Assembly: GCA_021442155.1 (NCBI GenBank)
Contig: CM038216.1
Span: 86,400,945-86,464,944, forward strand
Direction: 5' to 3'
Source of the DNA: Cymbidium sinense
Lineage: Eukaryota > Streptophyta > Magnoliopsida > Asparagales > Orchidaceae
DNA length: 64,000 nucleotides
Shown here: piece after piece, positions 22,349-34,246 of the stretch
Numbering within the stretch: position 1 is the first letter of the stretch
How the letters are laid out: every line of letters begins with the position of its first letter
Translations under genes and position numbers: made by a program
The notes under the pieces: generated by a model
What the model was told of the DNA's origin: nothing
The model's database searches: none
What the model saw: the letters and a program-made list of their open reading frames with translations, nothing else

Positions 22349-25300
22349 GGGTTTAGGTTTAGATTTAGGATTATTAAGTTTTAGGGTTTAGGATTATATT
22401 TTAATTTATTTAGTTACTTTAGGTTTAGGTTTAGTGTTTTAGGTTCAGGGTTTAGGGTTAGGGTTTATGGTTTAGGGTTTAAGATTTAGGGTTTAAGGTT
22501 TAGGGTTTAGCATTTAAGGTTTTGGGTTAAGGATTTAGGGTTTAAGGTTATGTATTTTAATTAAGTAAACCAGTAGGTTTAGGTTTATTTAGTATATTTA
22601 GTTTTTATTTATTTTAGTTTACTTTATTTTTTATTTTTATTTAGGTTTAATTTTTCTTTCTATTTACTTTAGTTTATTTATTTTAGGTTTATTTATTTTA
22701 GTTTATTTTTTACATTATGTTTAATTTTTAGTGGATTTTTATTTTTATTTTATTTTTTAGGTTTTATTTTGTATTTTAGGTATAGGTTTATTTTATTTTA
22801 TTTTAAAGTTTAGTTTTATTTAATTTTTGTTTAGATTTAGGTTTATTTTAGTTTATTTTATTTTATTTTTATGTTTAGGTTTATTTAGTTTATTTTATTT
22901 ATTTTAGTTTAGGTTTAGGTTAATTTTGTTTTATTTATTTTATTTTTTTTTAGGTTTATGTTTTTTTTTAGGATTTTTTTTTTTATGGGTTTAGTTTTAT
23001 TTATTATTTTTTAGGTTTAATTTTAGGTTTACATTTTATTTAGTTTTAATTTATTTTATTTTAAGTTTATTTTTTTATTTATTGTTTAGTTTTTATTTTT
23101 TATACGTTTTTTATTTTAAGGTTTATTTTATTTTTAGTTTAGTTTAGGTTTTTATATAATTTATTTACTTTAGTTTTATTTTATTTTATTTTATTTTATT
23201 TGTGATTAGTTTAGGTTTAGTTTATTTTATTTATCTTTTTAGGTTTATTTAGTTTAATTAGGGTTTAGGGCCCAGGTTTAGGGCCAGTGTGGTAGAGTGG
23301 TAGGGCTCATAGGGGGGTGGTAGGGTTTAAGATTTAGGGTTTAGGATCTTGGAATCAGGGTTTAGGGTATGGTCACCTAGTCAGCCAAGAACCCAGGATT
23401 GTGGTAGGGTTTAGAGTTTAGGGTGGATCTTAGGGTTAGGGTCACCTTTAGAGTTTAGGGTTAAGTCAGGGTAGGCCTAGAATCAGTAGGATCCATGGTA
23501 GGGGTAGTGGCTCATGTTAGTTAGGGTTTAGGGTTTATTTTAAAAAAAACAAATAGAGGTTTAGTTTATTTAGTTTATTTTTATTTATCTAGTATCTTTT
23601 ATTATTTTATTTATTTAGTTTATTTTAGTTTATTTATTTTAGTTTAGGTTTATCTTATGTAGTTTAGTTTAGGTTAACATTTATTTATTTAGTTTTATTT
23701 TATTTATTTTATTTTTTATTTTTTATTTAGTTTTATTTATTTTATCTTTAAGTTTATTTATTTAGATCACATTTTAGGTTTGTGGGCTCAGGGTTTAAGG
23801 CCTGGGCTGCCAGTGGGTTTGGTAGGGCCTGGGTCAGTTTTAGGTTTATGGCCTGTGGCCTAGTTTACGCCTAGGGCCTGGGGTCATTGGGCCTCAGGTC
23901 AGTTTAGGGTCAGTGGCCCAGGGCCTAGGGCCTGGGTAGGCCCATTGTATAATCAGGATTTTAACGCCAGGGCCTGTGGTCAGTGAGAGCCAGGTTTCAG
24001 GGATTGTGGCCTGGGCCTGGGGTCTGTAGGTTTAGGTTTCATGGCTCAGGGTTGGGTCAGGCTCAGTGGTAGGGCCTGTGGTTTAGTGCAGGTTTAGGAT
24101 CTGTGGTAGGTTAGTTTAGAGTTGAGTTTAGCATCTTTAGGGAGTGTTAAGATCAGGGGGGTGTGGTGGGTTTATGGTGTGGTTTAGGGTTTAGTTTGGT
24201 TTAGGTTTTTTTTTAATAACCAAACCAAGAGGTTTGTTTAGTTTATCTTTTATTTATTTTCTTTTATTTTATTTTTTATTTTTATTTAGGTTTATTTTTT
24301 ATTTTGATTTAGTTTAGTTTTTTTGTTTTAATTTATGTTTTTAACTTTAGTTTATTTTTTACATTTAGGTTTAGGTTTATGCTTATTTTTTAGTTTATTT
24401 TAATTTTATATTATTTATTAGGGTTAGGTTTTATTTTTTTATTTTTAGGTTTAGGTTTTGATTTTTATTTTATTTTTTAGGTTTAGATTTTAGGATTTTA
24501 TTTTAGGTTTATCTTTATGTTTTATTTTAAAGTATTTTATTTTAGGTTTATCTTTATGTTTTATTTTTAAGTTTAGGTTTAGGTTTACTTTTTAGTTTAT
24601 TTTATTTTATTTAGTTTTAGGTTTATTTTATTTATTTTATTTAGGTTTTACTTATTTTAGTTTAGTTTATTTTAGGTTTAGGTTTTTTAATTTATTTCTA
24701 AGTTTTATTTTTAGGTTTATTTTTTAGGTTTATGTTTTTATTTAGTTTTTATTTTATTTTATTTTGTTTATTTTATTTTTATTTTATATCTGGGTTTTAT
24801 TTTATTTAGGTTTTTACTTTTTAAGTTTATTTTATTTTTTAGTTTAGTTTAGATAATTATTTTTTTATTTTAGTTTAGTTTTTAATTTTTATTTTACTTA
24901 ATTTTTAGGATTATTTTTATGTTTTAGTTTAGGTTTTTATTTTATTTTAATTTTCAATTATATTTATGTATAGGTTTATTTATTTATTTTATTTTTAGGT
25001 TTTATATAGTTTAAGTTTAGGTTTTTAGGTTTTTAGGATTTAGGGTTTAGGGTTTGGGGTATATGGTTTTAGCATTTAGTAGGGATTTAGGGTTGGGTTT
25101 AGTTTAATGGTATGGCTTGGGTTTTAAATTTTTTTTATTTAGGGTAGGTTTAGGGATTTTTTTAGTGGTGGCCCAGGGCCTGTGTTTAGGTCAGTTTAGA
25201 TAGTTTTAGGGTGGAGTTTTAAGATTTAGGTTTAGGGGTTTAGGATTTAGTGGTAGTGTCAGTGTTTTGGTTTTAAAAAAAAAGTAATGGGCAGGTTTAG

Positions 25301-26143
25301 GTTTATTTAGATTTTTATTTATTTTTAGTCCATTTTATTTCATTTTATTTAGTTTTGATTATTTATTTTAAGATTAATTTTATTTTAGGCTTTTATTTTA
25401 GTCTTTTGGTTTAGGTTTAGGTTTATGTTTATTTTTTATTTTAGATTAGTTTTATTTTATTTTATAGGTTTAGGTTTTATTTTTATTTTAGGTTTAGGTT
25501 TAGGTTTTATTTTATTTTTAGGTTTAGGTTTTTTATTTTAAGTTTATTTTAGTTTAGGTTTATTTATTATTTATTTTATTTAGTTTAGGGTTTAGCTTTA
25601 GTTTATTTTTTTTAGTTTAGGTTTTATTTATTTTAGTTTAGGTTTAGGTTTATTTTATTTTGTTTATTTTATGTTTAGGTTTGTATTTAGTTTTTATTTT
25701 AAGTTTATTTTATTTTTATTTTTATTTTACCTTTAGTTTTTTTATTTTTATGTCTATTTTATTTTTTAGTTTAGTTTTGGTTTGTATTTATTTTATTTTA
25801 GTTTAGTTTTTATTTTTTATTTATTTTTAGGTTTAGGTTTAGGTTCTAGTTTAGATTTTTATTTTATTATTTAATTTAGGTTTAGGTTTAATTATTTATT
25901 TTATATTTTGGTTTTATTTAGTTTAGGTTTAGGTTTTTAGGTTTTTAGGGTTTAGGTTTTAGGGTTTAGGGTTTAGGGTTTAGTGTTTAGGGTTTAGGGT
26001 TTAGGGTTTGGGGTTTTGGGTTTTGGGTTCTTACAGTTTAGGGTTTAGGGTTAGCTTAGGGTTTAGGATTTGGGGTTTAGGATTTAGGGTATAGGTTTAG
26101 GTTTAGCATTCAGGTTTTAGTTTACGATTTAGGTCTTGTTTTA
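22349..26143. repeat. Block of GR-RBP-less monomers with G/C-rich patches
   Basis: Boundary motifs or relics lie near 22,558, 23,540, 24,213 and 25,274, giving monomers of 0.67-1.06 kb. Their telomere-like tracts are replaced wholly or partly by G/C-rich sequence at 23,262-23,520, 23,780-24,190 and 25,060-25,265, with strings such as GGGCCTGGGTCAG and GTGGTAGGG. T-rich tracts fill the rest. Clean TTTAGGG returns at 25,940-26,010. No gene seen. Confidence 0.75.
23780..24190. repeat. G/C-rich patch in the telomere-like tract
   Basis: This is the strongest of five such patches (others: 20,620-20,945; 23,262-23,520; 25,060-25,265; 35,352-35,600). It keeps a periodicity of about 6-8 bases but is rich in GGCCTG, GGTCAG and GTGG in place of TTTAGGG. 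Either these are a diverged monomer subtype, or they are consensus errors of long-read basecalling in telomere-like repeats. The sequence alone cannot decide. Confidence 0.5.
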
Positions 26144-26625
26144 AGAGAGAACAAATTCAACTTTAACATTTCTTGTTTTTGATTTCATCAACTACGTAAC
26201 ACACCAAGTTTTCTAAGACACAAGCGACGACATAGATAAAAAATGAACACACATAGAGCAAATCAAAAACCCTAGATAACTAAAACTGTCTCTATTATAA
26301 AGATAAAGTTCCATAAGCAGTAGATCAGATCAGCCTTTCTTCAGTTTCTCGAGTTCCCATCAGAATCACCCCAACCTCTCAAGTAGAGAGATCCACCATC
26401 ATACCCCTGATCTCTCCTTCCGCCACCCAACTACTGTAACTTTTGTCATTCCTCTTGCCTTCATAACCACCACTGCTCCGACCACCACCTCCATATCCAC
26501 CAGCACCTCCAGATCCCCCACCACCACTAAGACAACCATCGCCTTTGCCTTTGCCTCCATCACCAAATCTAGATTGAGCCTTATTGATGGTGATGTTCCT
26601 GCTGTCAAGGTTCTGCCCATTCTTA
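26144..26625 (-). pseudogene. GR-RBP 3'-end fragment, copy 5 (type II)
   Basis: Same layout on the minus strand, from a KNGQNLDSRNITINKAQSR-like start at 26,625 through a glycine-rich tail to a 3' UTR with AACACACC (type II). The tail is frame-disturbed; the longest open frame here (26,399-26,620) is a mixed reading. The 5' side joins TCTTAGGGTTTAGGTTTAGG, the long spacer shared by copies 4, 5, 7, 8 and 10. Confidence 0.87.
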
Positions 26626-29600
26626 GGGTTTAGGTTTAGGTTTAGGTTTATTATGTTTTATTATTTTGGTTTATTTTTTAATTTATTTAGTTACTTTAGG
26701 ATTAGGTTGAGAGTTTAGGGTTAGTGTTTATGATTTAGGGTTTAAGGTTTAGGGATTAGGGTTAGGGTTTAGGGTTTAGGGTTATAGGTTTAGGGTTTAG
26801 CATTTAGGGTTTAGGGATTAGGGTTTAAAGTTTGTGGTTTAGGGTTTATGGTTTAGGGTTGAAGGTTTAGGGTTTAGAGTTTAGGGTTTAGGATTTAGGG
26901 TTTCTAGTTTTTTTTAATGAAGTAAACCGATAGGTTTAGGTTTATTTAGTTTATTTTTGATTTATTTTAGTTTGTTTTATTTTATTTTATTTTTATTTAA
27001 TTTAGTTTATTTATTTTAGGTTTATTTATTTTAGTGTAGGTTATTTATTTTAGTTAATTTTTTTAGGTTAAGGTTTAGGTTTAGGTTTAGGTTTATTTTT
27101 TAGTTGAGTTTTATTTTTATTTTATTTTTATGGTTTAAGTTTTAGGTTTTTAATTTACGTTTATTTTTAGGTTATATTTTTTAGTTTAGGATTAGGTTTA
27201 TTTTGAGTTTATTTTATTTTATTTAGTTTAGGTTTAGGTTTAGGTTTAATTTATTTCAAGTTTAGGTTAAAGTTTTATTTATTTTAGTTTAGGTTTAGGT
27301 TTATTTTATTTTATTTATTTTATTTATTTTATTTATTTTATTTATTTTATTTTTACTATAGGTTTAGGGTTTAGGATTTATTTTATAATTATTTTTAGGT
27401 TTATTTTTCAGGTTTAGGTTTTTATTTAGTTTTTATTTTTATTTCACATTTAGTTTTTATTTTATTTAGGTTTTTTATTCTTAGGCTTATTTTATTATTT
27501 AGTTTAGTTTAGGTTTCTATTTATTTTATTTTATTTTATTTTTATTAGTTTATTTTATTTTATTTTCAAGTTTAGGTTTTGGTTTTAGTTCAGGTTTTTA
27601 TTTTATTTTATTTTTTTTATTTTTTTAGGTTTGGGTTATTTTATATATTTTATTTTTAGGTTTTATTTAGTTTATGTTCATGTTTTTAGGTTTTTAGGGT
27701 TTAGGGTTTACAATTTTACGGTTTAGGGCTTAGGGTTAAGGTTTAGGGATCAGGGTTTAGGGTTTAGTGTTTAGGCTTTAGGGTTTAAGGCTTTTAGGGT
27801 TTAGGATTTAGGGTTTTTTTTTAAATTAATTAAACTAGTAGATTTAATTAGTTTATTTTTTTATTTTTTTATAGTTTATTTTAATTTTTTATTTATGTTT
27901 ACTTTTTATTTTTATTTAGTTTAGTTTAGGTTTGTTATTTTAGTTTATTTTTTAGGTTTAGGTTTATTTTTTAGTTAAGTTTTATTTTTATTTTCTATTT
28001 TAGGTATAGGTTTTTTTTTTTAGATTTAGGTTTAGGTTTTTATTTTATTTTTTTAGGTTTAGTTTTACATTTTTATTTTAGGTTAATTTTTAGGTTTAAT
28101 TTTTTAGATTAGGTTTAGGTTTATTTTTAGTTTATTTTAATTTATTTAGTTTAGGGTTTAGGTTTAGTTTATTTTAGGTTTAGGTTTAGGTTTTATTTAT
28201 TTTAGTTTAGTTCATTTTATAGTTTAGTTTATTTTATTTTATTTATTTTAGGTTTAGGTTTTTTTTTTTTAGTTTTTAGGTTTTATTTTGGTTTAGGTTT
28301 TATTTTATTTTATTATAGGTTTATTTTATTTTTATTTAACATTTAGGTTTTATTTTATTTAGGTATTTAATTTTTAGGTTTATTTTATTTTTTTAGTTTT
28401 GTTTAGGTTTTTCTATTTTATTTTAGTTTATTTTTTATTTTATTTTATTTTATTTTTAGGTTTAGGTTTACATTTTAGTATAGGTTTTTATATTATTTTA
28501 ATTATTTTATTTTTTTTAAAGTTTAGGTTTTTTAAATCATTTTATTTTTATGTTATATTTAGTTTAGGTTTAGGCTTTTAGGTTTTGAGGGTCTAGGGTT
28601 TAGGGTTTAGGGTTTAAATTATGGTTGGTTTAGGGTTTATTAGTTTTTTAGTTTGGTTTAGCTTAGGGTTTTGTTTTAATTTATATATTTTTATTTTTTT
28701 AAATTAAATTTGTAGGTATTAGTTTATTTTGATTATTTTTTATTTATTTAAGTTTATTTTATTTATTTTTATTTTTATTTAATTTAGTTATTAATTTTAG
28801 TTTATGTTTTTTTTTTATTTTAGTTTACTTTTTTAGGTTTAGGTTTAGGTTTAAGTTTATCTTTAACTTAGTTTTATTTTTATTTTATTTTTTAGTTTTA
28901 GTTTTTATTTTTTATTTTTAGGTCTAGGTTTAGGTTTTTATTTTGTTTTTTAGGCTTAGGTTTTAGGTTTTTATTTTAGGTTTATTTTTAAGTTTTATTT
29001 TTTAGTTTAGGTTTAGGTTTACTTTTAATTTATTTAATTTAATTTAGTTTAAGTTTTGGTTTATGTTCTGTTTAGGTTTAGGTTTATTTTATTTTTATTT
29101 TAGGTTTCAGTTTTTTTTTAGTTTAGGGTTTAGGTTTTATTTTTTATTTATTTATCAGTTCTATTTTTAGGTTTACTTTTTATGTTTTGGTTTTTATTTA
29201 ATTTTTTATTTTATTATATTTTAGGATTATTTTATTTTTATTTTAGGTTTGGTTTTTATTTTACTTAGAATTTTATTTTTTTTAGTTTAGTTTAAGTTTT
29301 TATTTATTTTATTTTATTTTAGTTTTTATTTTTTATTTTATTTTCTTTTTAGGTTTATGTTTAGGTTTAGGTTTTGGTTTAAGTTTTAGTTTATGTTTTT
29401 ATTTTTTTTTTAGTTTAGGTGTTTTATTTTATTTTATTTATTAGGTTTTATTTAGTTTAGGTTTAAATTTTTAGCTTTTTAGGGTTTAGAGTTTAGGGTT
29501 AGTTTAGGGTTAGTTTAGGGTTTAAGGGTTAGGCTTTAAGGTTTGGGGTTTAGTGTTTAGGATTTTGGGTTTTGGGTTTAGGTTTTAGGGCTTAGGGTTT

Positions 29601-29656
29601 AGGATTTAGGCTTTTAGGATTTAGGGTTTTAGGGTTTAGGGTTTAGGATTTTTTTA
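26626..29656. repeat. Three monomers: telomere-like, boundary motifs (26,914; 27,822; 28,699), T-rich
   Basis: Two GR-RBP-less monomers of about 0.9 kb follow the 5' spacer of copy 5. A run of TTTAT/TTTTA units near 27,295-27,360 is almost a simple microsatellite. TTTAGGG-like tracts are short at 27,680-27,820 and 28,575-28,640. No gene seen; the Phe/Leu-rich open frame at 28,399-28,581 is low-complexity. Confidence 0.8.
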
Positions 29657-29981
29657 AAAGAGAATAAATTTAGATTCAACATTTCTTCTTTTTGATTTCA
29701 ACAACCAAGTAACACACCAAGTTTTCTAAGACATAAGCGATGACATAAGTAAAAAATGAGCAGGCATAGAGCAAATCAAATACTCTAGATAAATATAACC
29801 GTTTGTACTGTATAGACATAGTCTTGTAAGTAGCACATCGGATCAACCGTTCTTCAATTTCTCTAGTTCCCATCAGAACCACCATGGCCTCTCGAGTAGT
29901 GGGATCCACCATAATATCCCCGATCCCTCCCTCCGCCACCACCACTATTGTAACTTTTGTTGCCCCTCCTGTCTCCATAAC
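29657..29981 (-). pseudogene. GR-RBP 3'-end fragment, copy 6 (type II), truncated by a deletion
   Basis: Contains the 3' UTR (AACACACC, type II) and the last third of the glycine-rich tail up to a CTGTCTCCATAA point (plus strand), then passes directly into T-rich sequence at about 29,982. The part encoding the RRM end, the telomere-like spacer and the boundary motif expected next are all missing. This matches one deletion spanning from inside the gene fragment to the next T-rich tract. The neighbouring boundary motifs (28,699 and 30,661) are correspondingly 1.96 kb apart without one between. Confidence 0.85.
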
Positions 29982-32009
29982 GAGTTTATTTGTTTGTTTT
30001 CTTTTTTAGTTTAGGTTTAATTTTATTTTTAGTTTATTTTATTTTATTTATTTCATGTTTAGGTTTAGGTTTAGTTTAATTTAGGTTTAGGTTTAGGTTT
30101 TATTTATTTTAGTTTAGTTTATTTTAGTTTAGGTTTAGGTTTATTTTATTTTGTTTATTTTATTTTTATTTTAGGTTTTGGATTTTTTTTAGTTTAGGGT
30201 TTAGGAATTATTTTATATTTATTTTTACGTTTATTTTTTAGGTTTAGGTTTTTATTTAGTTTTTATTTTACTTTATTTTAGGTTTATTTTATTTTTATTT
30301 TATTTTTAGTTTTTATTTTATTTAGGTTTTTTTATTCTTAGGTTCATTTTATTTTAATTTTAGTTTAGTTTAAGTTTTTATTTATTTTATTTTAGTTTGT
30401 TTTTATTAGTTTATTTTATTTTATTTTCAGGTTTAGGTTTAGGTTTTAGTATTGGTTTTTATTTTATTTTATACTATTATTTTATTTAGGTTTCAGGTTT
30501 TTTATATATTTTATGTTAAGGTTTTATTTAGTTTAGGTTAGGTTTAGGTTTTGTGTTTTAGGGATTAGGGTTTAGGTTTAGAGTGGCTTTTAGAGTTTTA
30601 GGGTTAGGATTTAGGCTTTAAGGTTTAGGGTTTTTAGGGTTTAGGGTTCAAGGTTTTTTAAAAATTAAGTAAATCAGTATGTTTATAAATTTTATTTTTT
30701 ATTTATTTTAGCTTATTTTATTTTTTAGTTTAATTTATGTATATTTTTTTATTTTATTTAGTTTAGTTTATTTTTTTTTGTCTAGGTTTTTTATTTTAAT
30801 TTATTTTTTTTGTTTAGGTTTATGTTTATGTTTTAGTTGAGTTTTTTATTTTTTTATTTTTTAGGTTTAGATTTTATTTTTTTTATTTTTAGGTTTAGGA
30901 TTAGGTTTTTATTTTATTTTTTTAGGTTTAGGTTTTAGGTTTTTATTTTAGGTTCATTTTGAGGTTTGATTTTTTAGTTTAGGTTTAGGATTATTTTTAG
31001 TTTATTTTAATTTATTTAGTTTAGGGTTTAAGTTTAGTTTAGTTTAGGTTTAGGTTTATTTATTTTAGTTTAGTTTATTCTAGCCAGTTTAGGTTTATTT
31101 TATTTTATTTATTTTAGGTTTAGTTTATTTTATAATTTGGGGTTTAGGTTTTATTTTTAGGTTTATGCTCTATTTAGTTTTATTTTATTTTATTATAAGT
31201 TTATTTTATTTTATTTTACGTTTAGGTTTTATTTTATTTAGGCTTATTTTATTTTTTTAGTTTAGTCTAAATTTTATTTATTTTATTTTAATTTAATTTT
31301 TATTTTTTGATTTATTTTATTTTTAGGTTTAGGTTTAGGTTTTAGTTTAGGTTTTTATTTATTTTATTTTATTTAGGTTTAGGTTTTTTTTAATTATTTG
31401 TTTTTTTAGGTTATATTTATTTTAGGTTTTTGTAATTATTTTTGTTTATGTTATATTTAGGTTTGGTTTAAGTTTTTATGTTTTTAGGGTTTATGGTTTA
31501 GGGTTTAGGGTTTAGGGTTTAGGGATTAGGGTTGTAGCTCTTAGGATTTAGGGTTTAGGGTTTAAGGTTTAGGATTTATGGTTTTAAGGTTTAGTGTTTA
31601 GGGTTTAGGGTTTAGGGTTTTAGGGTTTAGGGTTTAGGATTGTAGGTTTATGGTTTAGATTTTAGGGTATAGGGTTAAGATTTATTTTATTTTATTTTAT
31701 TATTTTTTAAAAGTTAGTAAACTAGTAGATTTAGATTTATTCAGTTTATTTTTTTTATTTTAGTTTATCTTAGTTTTTATTTTTATTTAGGATTATTTTT
31801 TTTTATTTAGTTTAGTTTATTTATTTTAGGTTTATTTATTTTAATACAGGTTTTATATTTTAGTTTATGTTTAAGTTTAGGTTTGTTATTTAGATGAGTT
31901 TTTTTAAGGTTTAGGTTTTACTTTTTATTTATAGGTTTAAGTTTAGGTTTTTATTTTATTTTTTTAGGTTTATGTTTTAGGTTTTTATTTTAGGTTAAGG
32001 TTTAGGTTT
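29982..32009. repeat. T-rich tracts with boundary motifs at 30,661 and 31,709
   Basis: A T-rich tract follows copy 6 without a telomere-like part. TTTAGGG-like sequence appears at about 30,545-30,655 and 31,475-31,670. The interval ends inside a T-rich tract that is cut short by copy 7 at about 32,010. No gene seen. Confidence 0.8.
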
Positions 32010-32470
32010 TCAATATTTCTACTTTTTGATTTCATCAACCAAGTAACACACAAAGTTTTCTAAGACACAAGCAACAACATAGATAAAAAATGAGCACAAA
32101 TAGAGCAAAAAAAACCTTGCATAACTAGAACCATCTATGCTGTAAAGAAACAATTCAATAAGCACCAGATCGGATCAGTCGTTCTTCAATTTCACCAGTT
32201 CCCATCAGAACCACCCTGGCTTCTTGAGTAGCAAGATCCACCATCATATCCCCGATCTCTCCCTCCGCACCACCACAATGGTAACCTCCATTGCTCTTCC
32301 TGCCTCCATAACCACCACTGCTCCAACAACCACTTCTATATCCACCAGCACCTCTAGATCCCCCTCCACCACTGTGATAACCATTGCCTTTGCCTTCACC
32401 TCCACCACCAGATCTAGACTGTGCCTAGTTGACGCTGATGTTCTTCTCGTCAAAGTTCTGCCCATTCTTA
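32010..32470 (-). pseudogene. GR-RBP 3'-end fragment, copy 7 (type II)
   Basis: On the minus strand: NGQNFDEKNISVN-AQSR-like codons at 32,405-32,465, glycine-rich tail, and UTR with AACACACAAAG (type II). Its UTR end lacks the last 20 or so bases and the A-run, because T-rich sequence joins it directly. A stop replaces the codon before AQSR (CTAG on the plus strand at about 32,426). Open frames at 32,224-32,478 (plus) and 32,244-32,465 (minus) are out-of-frame readings. Confidence 0.86.
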
Positions 32471-33764
32471 GGGTTTAGGTTTAGATTTAGGTTTATTAGG
32501 TTTTATGGTTTAGGTTTATTTTTTTAATTTATTTAGTTGCTTTAGGTTTAAGTTTAGGGTTTGGGGTTTAGGGTTTAGGGTTTAGGGTTTAGGGTATAGG
32601 GTTTATGGTTTATGGTTTAAGGTTCAAGGTTTTAGGGTTTATGCTTTTAGGGTTTAGGGTTTAGGGTTAGGATTTAGGGTTTAGTGTTCATGGTTTTTTA
32701 AGGTTTAGGCTTTAAAGTTTATAATTTAGAATTTATGGTTTTTTTCAAAAAAAATTAAGTAACCTAGTAAGTTTAGGTTTTTTTAGTTTATTTAGTTTAT
32801 TTTTTATTTATTTTAGTTTATTTTAATTTTAATTTTATTAAGGTTTATTTTTTATTATTATTTAGTTTAGTTTATTTATTTTAGGTTCATTTCTATTAGT
32901 TTATTTTTTTAGGTTTAAGTTTATTTTTAGTTTAGTATTATTTTATTTTATTTTAGGTTTAAGTTTTATTTTTTATTTTATGTTTAAGTTTAGGTTTTTT
33001 TGGGGTTTTGGGTTTAGGGTTATTTTTAGTTTTTTTTTTTTAGTTTAGGTTTAGGTTTACTTTCAATTTTTTTGATTTTATTTAGTTTTGGTTTAGGTTT
33101 AGGTTTAGTTTATTTTAGGTTTAGGTTTATGTTTTATTTATTTTAGTTTAGTTTATTTTAGTTTAGGTTTAGGTTTATTTTATTTTTATTTTAGGTTTAG
33201 GTTTTTTTTTTAAGGGTTTTATTTTATTTTTTTTAGGTTTATATTTTAGGTTTATTTTTTTTTATTTAGTTTTTTATTTTATTTTATCTAAGTTTGGTTA
33301 TTTTTTTATTTTAGGTTTAATTTTTATTTTTTTTAGGTTTTTTATTTTTTAGTTTAGTTTAGGTTTTTATTTATTTTATTTTAATTTAATTTTAAATTTT
33401 TATTTTATTTTCTTTTTAAGTTTAGGTTTAGGTTTAGTTTTTAGTTAATGTTTTTACTTTATTTTAATTTTTTTATTTTATTTTGGTTTAGGTTTCTTAC
33501 TTATTTTATTTTTAGGTTTTATTTAGTTTTGGTTTAGCTTTTTAGCTTTTTAGGGATTAGGGTTTAGGTTTTGTTTAGGGTTTAGGGTTTAATGTTTGTG
33601 TTTTATAGTTTAGGGCTTTTTTGGGTTTATGGTTTAGGGTTTAGAGTTTAGGGTTTAGGTTTTAGAGTTTAGGGTTTATAGTTTTAGGGTTTAGGGTTTA
33701 GGGTTTAAGGTTTAGGTTTTAGGTTTAGGGTTTAGGTTTTAGTTTAGGGTTTAGGATTTTTTTT
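32471..33764. repeat. Telomere-like tract, boundary motif (32,750) and T-rich tract
   Basis: A long type-II spacer (TCTTAGGGTTTAGGTTTAGA) and TTTAGGG-like tract lead to the boundary motif near 32,750. A T-rich tract runs to about 33,540 and TTTAGGG-like repeats to 33,760. No gene seen. Confidence 0.83.
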
Positions 33765-34246
33765 AGCACAGAACAAATTCAGATTGAACATTTCTTCTTT
33801 TCAATTTGATCATGCAAGTAACACACCAAGTTTTTTAAGACACAAGTGACGACATAGATCAAAAAAGAGCATGCATAGAGCAAATCAAAAACTTTAGATA
33901 GCTAGAATTATCGCTACTATAAAGACAGTTCCATAAGCACCAGATCGGATTGACCATTCTTCAGTTTCTCTAGTTCCCATTAGAACCATGTCGGCCTCTT
34001 AAGTAGCATGATCCACCATCATATCCCTGATCTCTCCCTCCACCCCCACCACATCTATAACCTCCATCGCTCCTCCTACCTCCATAACCACCGCTACTTC
34101 GACAACCACCTCCATATCCACCAACACCACAAGATCCCCCAGCACCACTGCGATAACTGCAGGCTCCGCCTTCACCTCTACAACTATATCTAGATTGAGC
34201 CTGGTTGATGGTGATGTTCCTGCCATCAAGGTTCTGTAAATTCTTA
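33765..34246 (-). pseudogene. GR-RBP 3'-end fragment, copy 8 (type II)
   Basis: Full-length fragment on the minus strand: LDGRNITINQAQSR-like codons (about 34,190-34,230), glycine-rich tail, and UTR with AACACACC (type II). The codons before LDGRN are altered (TTCTGTAAATTCTTA on the plus strand), and the tail contains indels. The UTR end is followed on the minus strand by a TGCTAAAAAAAA run. Confidence 0.87.

Noticed and set aside
17635..34229. Val/Met-rich and Thr/Ser/His-rich open frames over the GR-RBP copies (e.g. 17,635-17,871, 19,307-19,540, 22,062-22,295)
   Set aside because: They are shifted or antisense readings of the GGN-repeat tail; only the glycine-rich frame matches the protein family.
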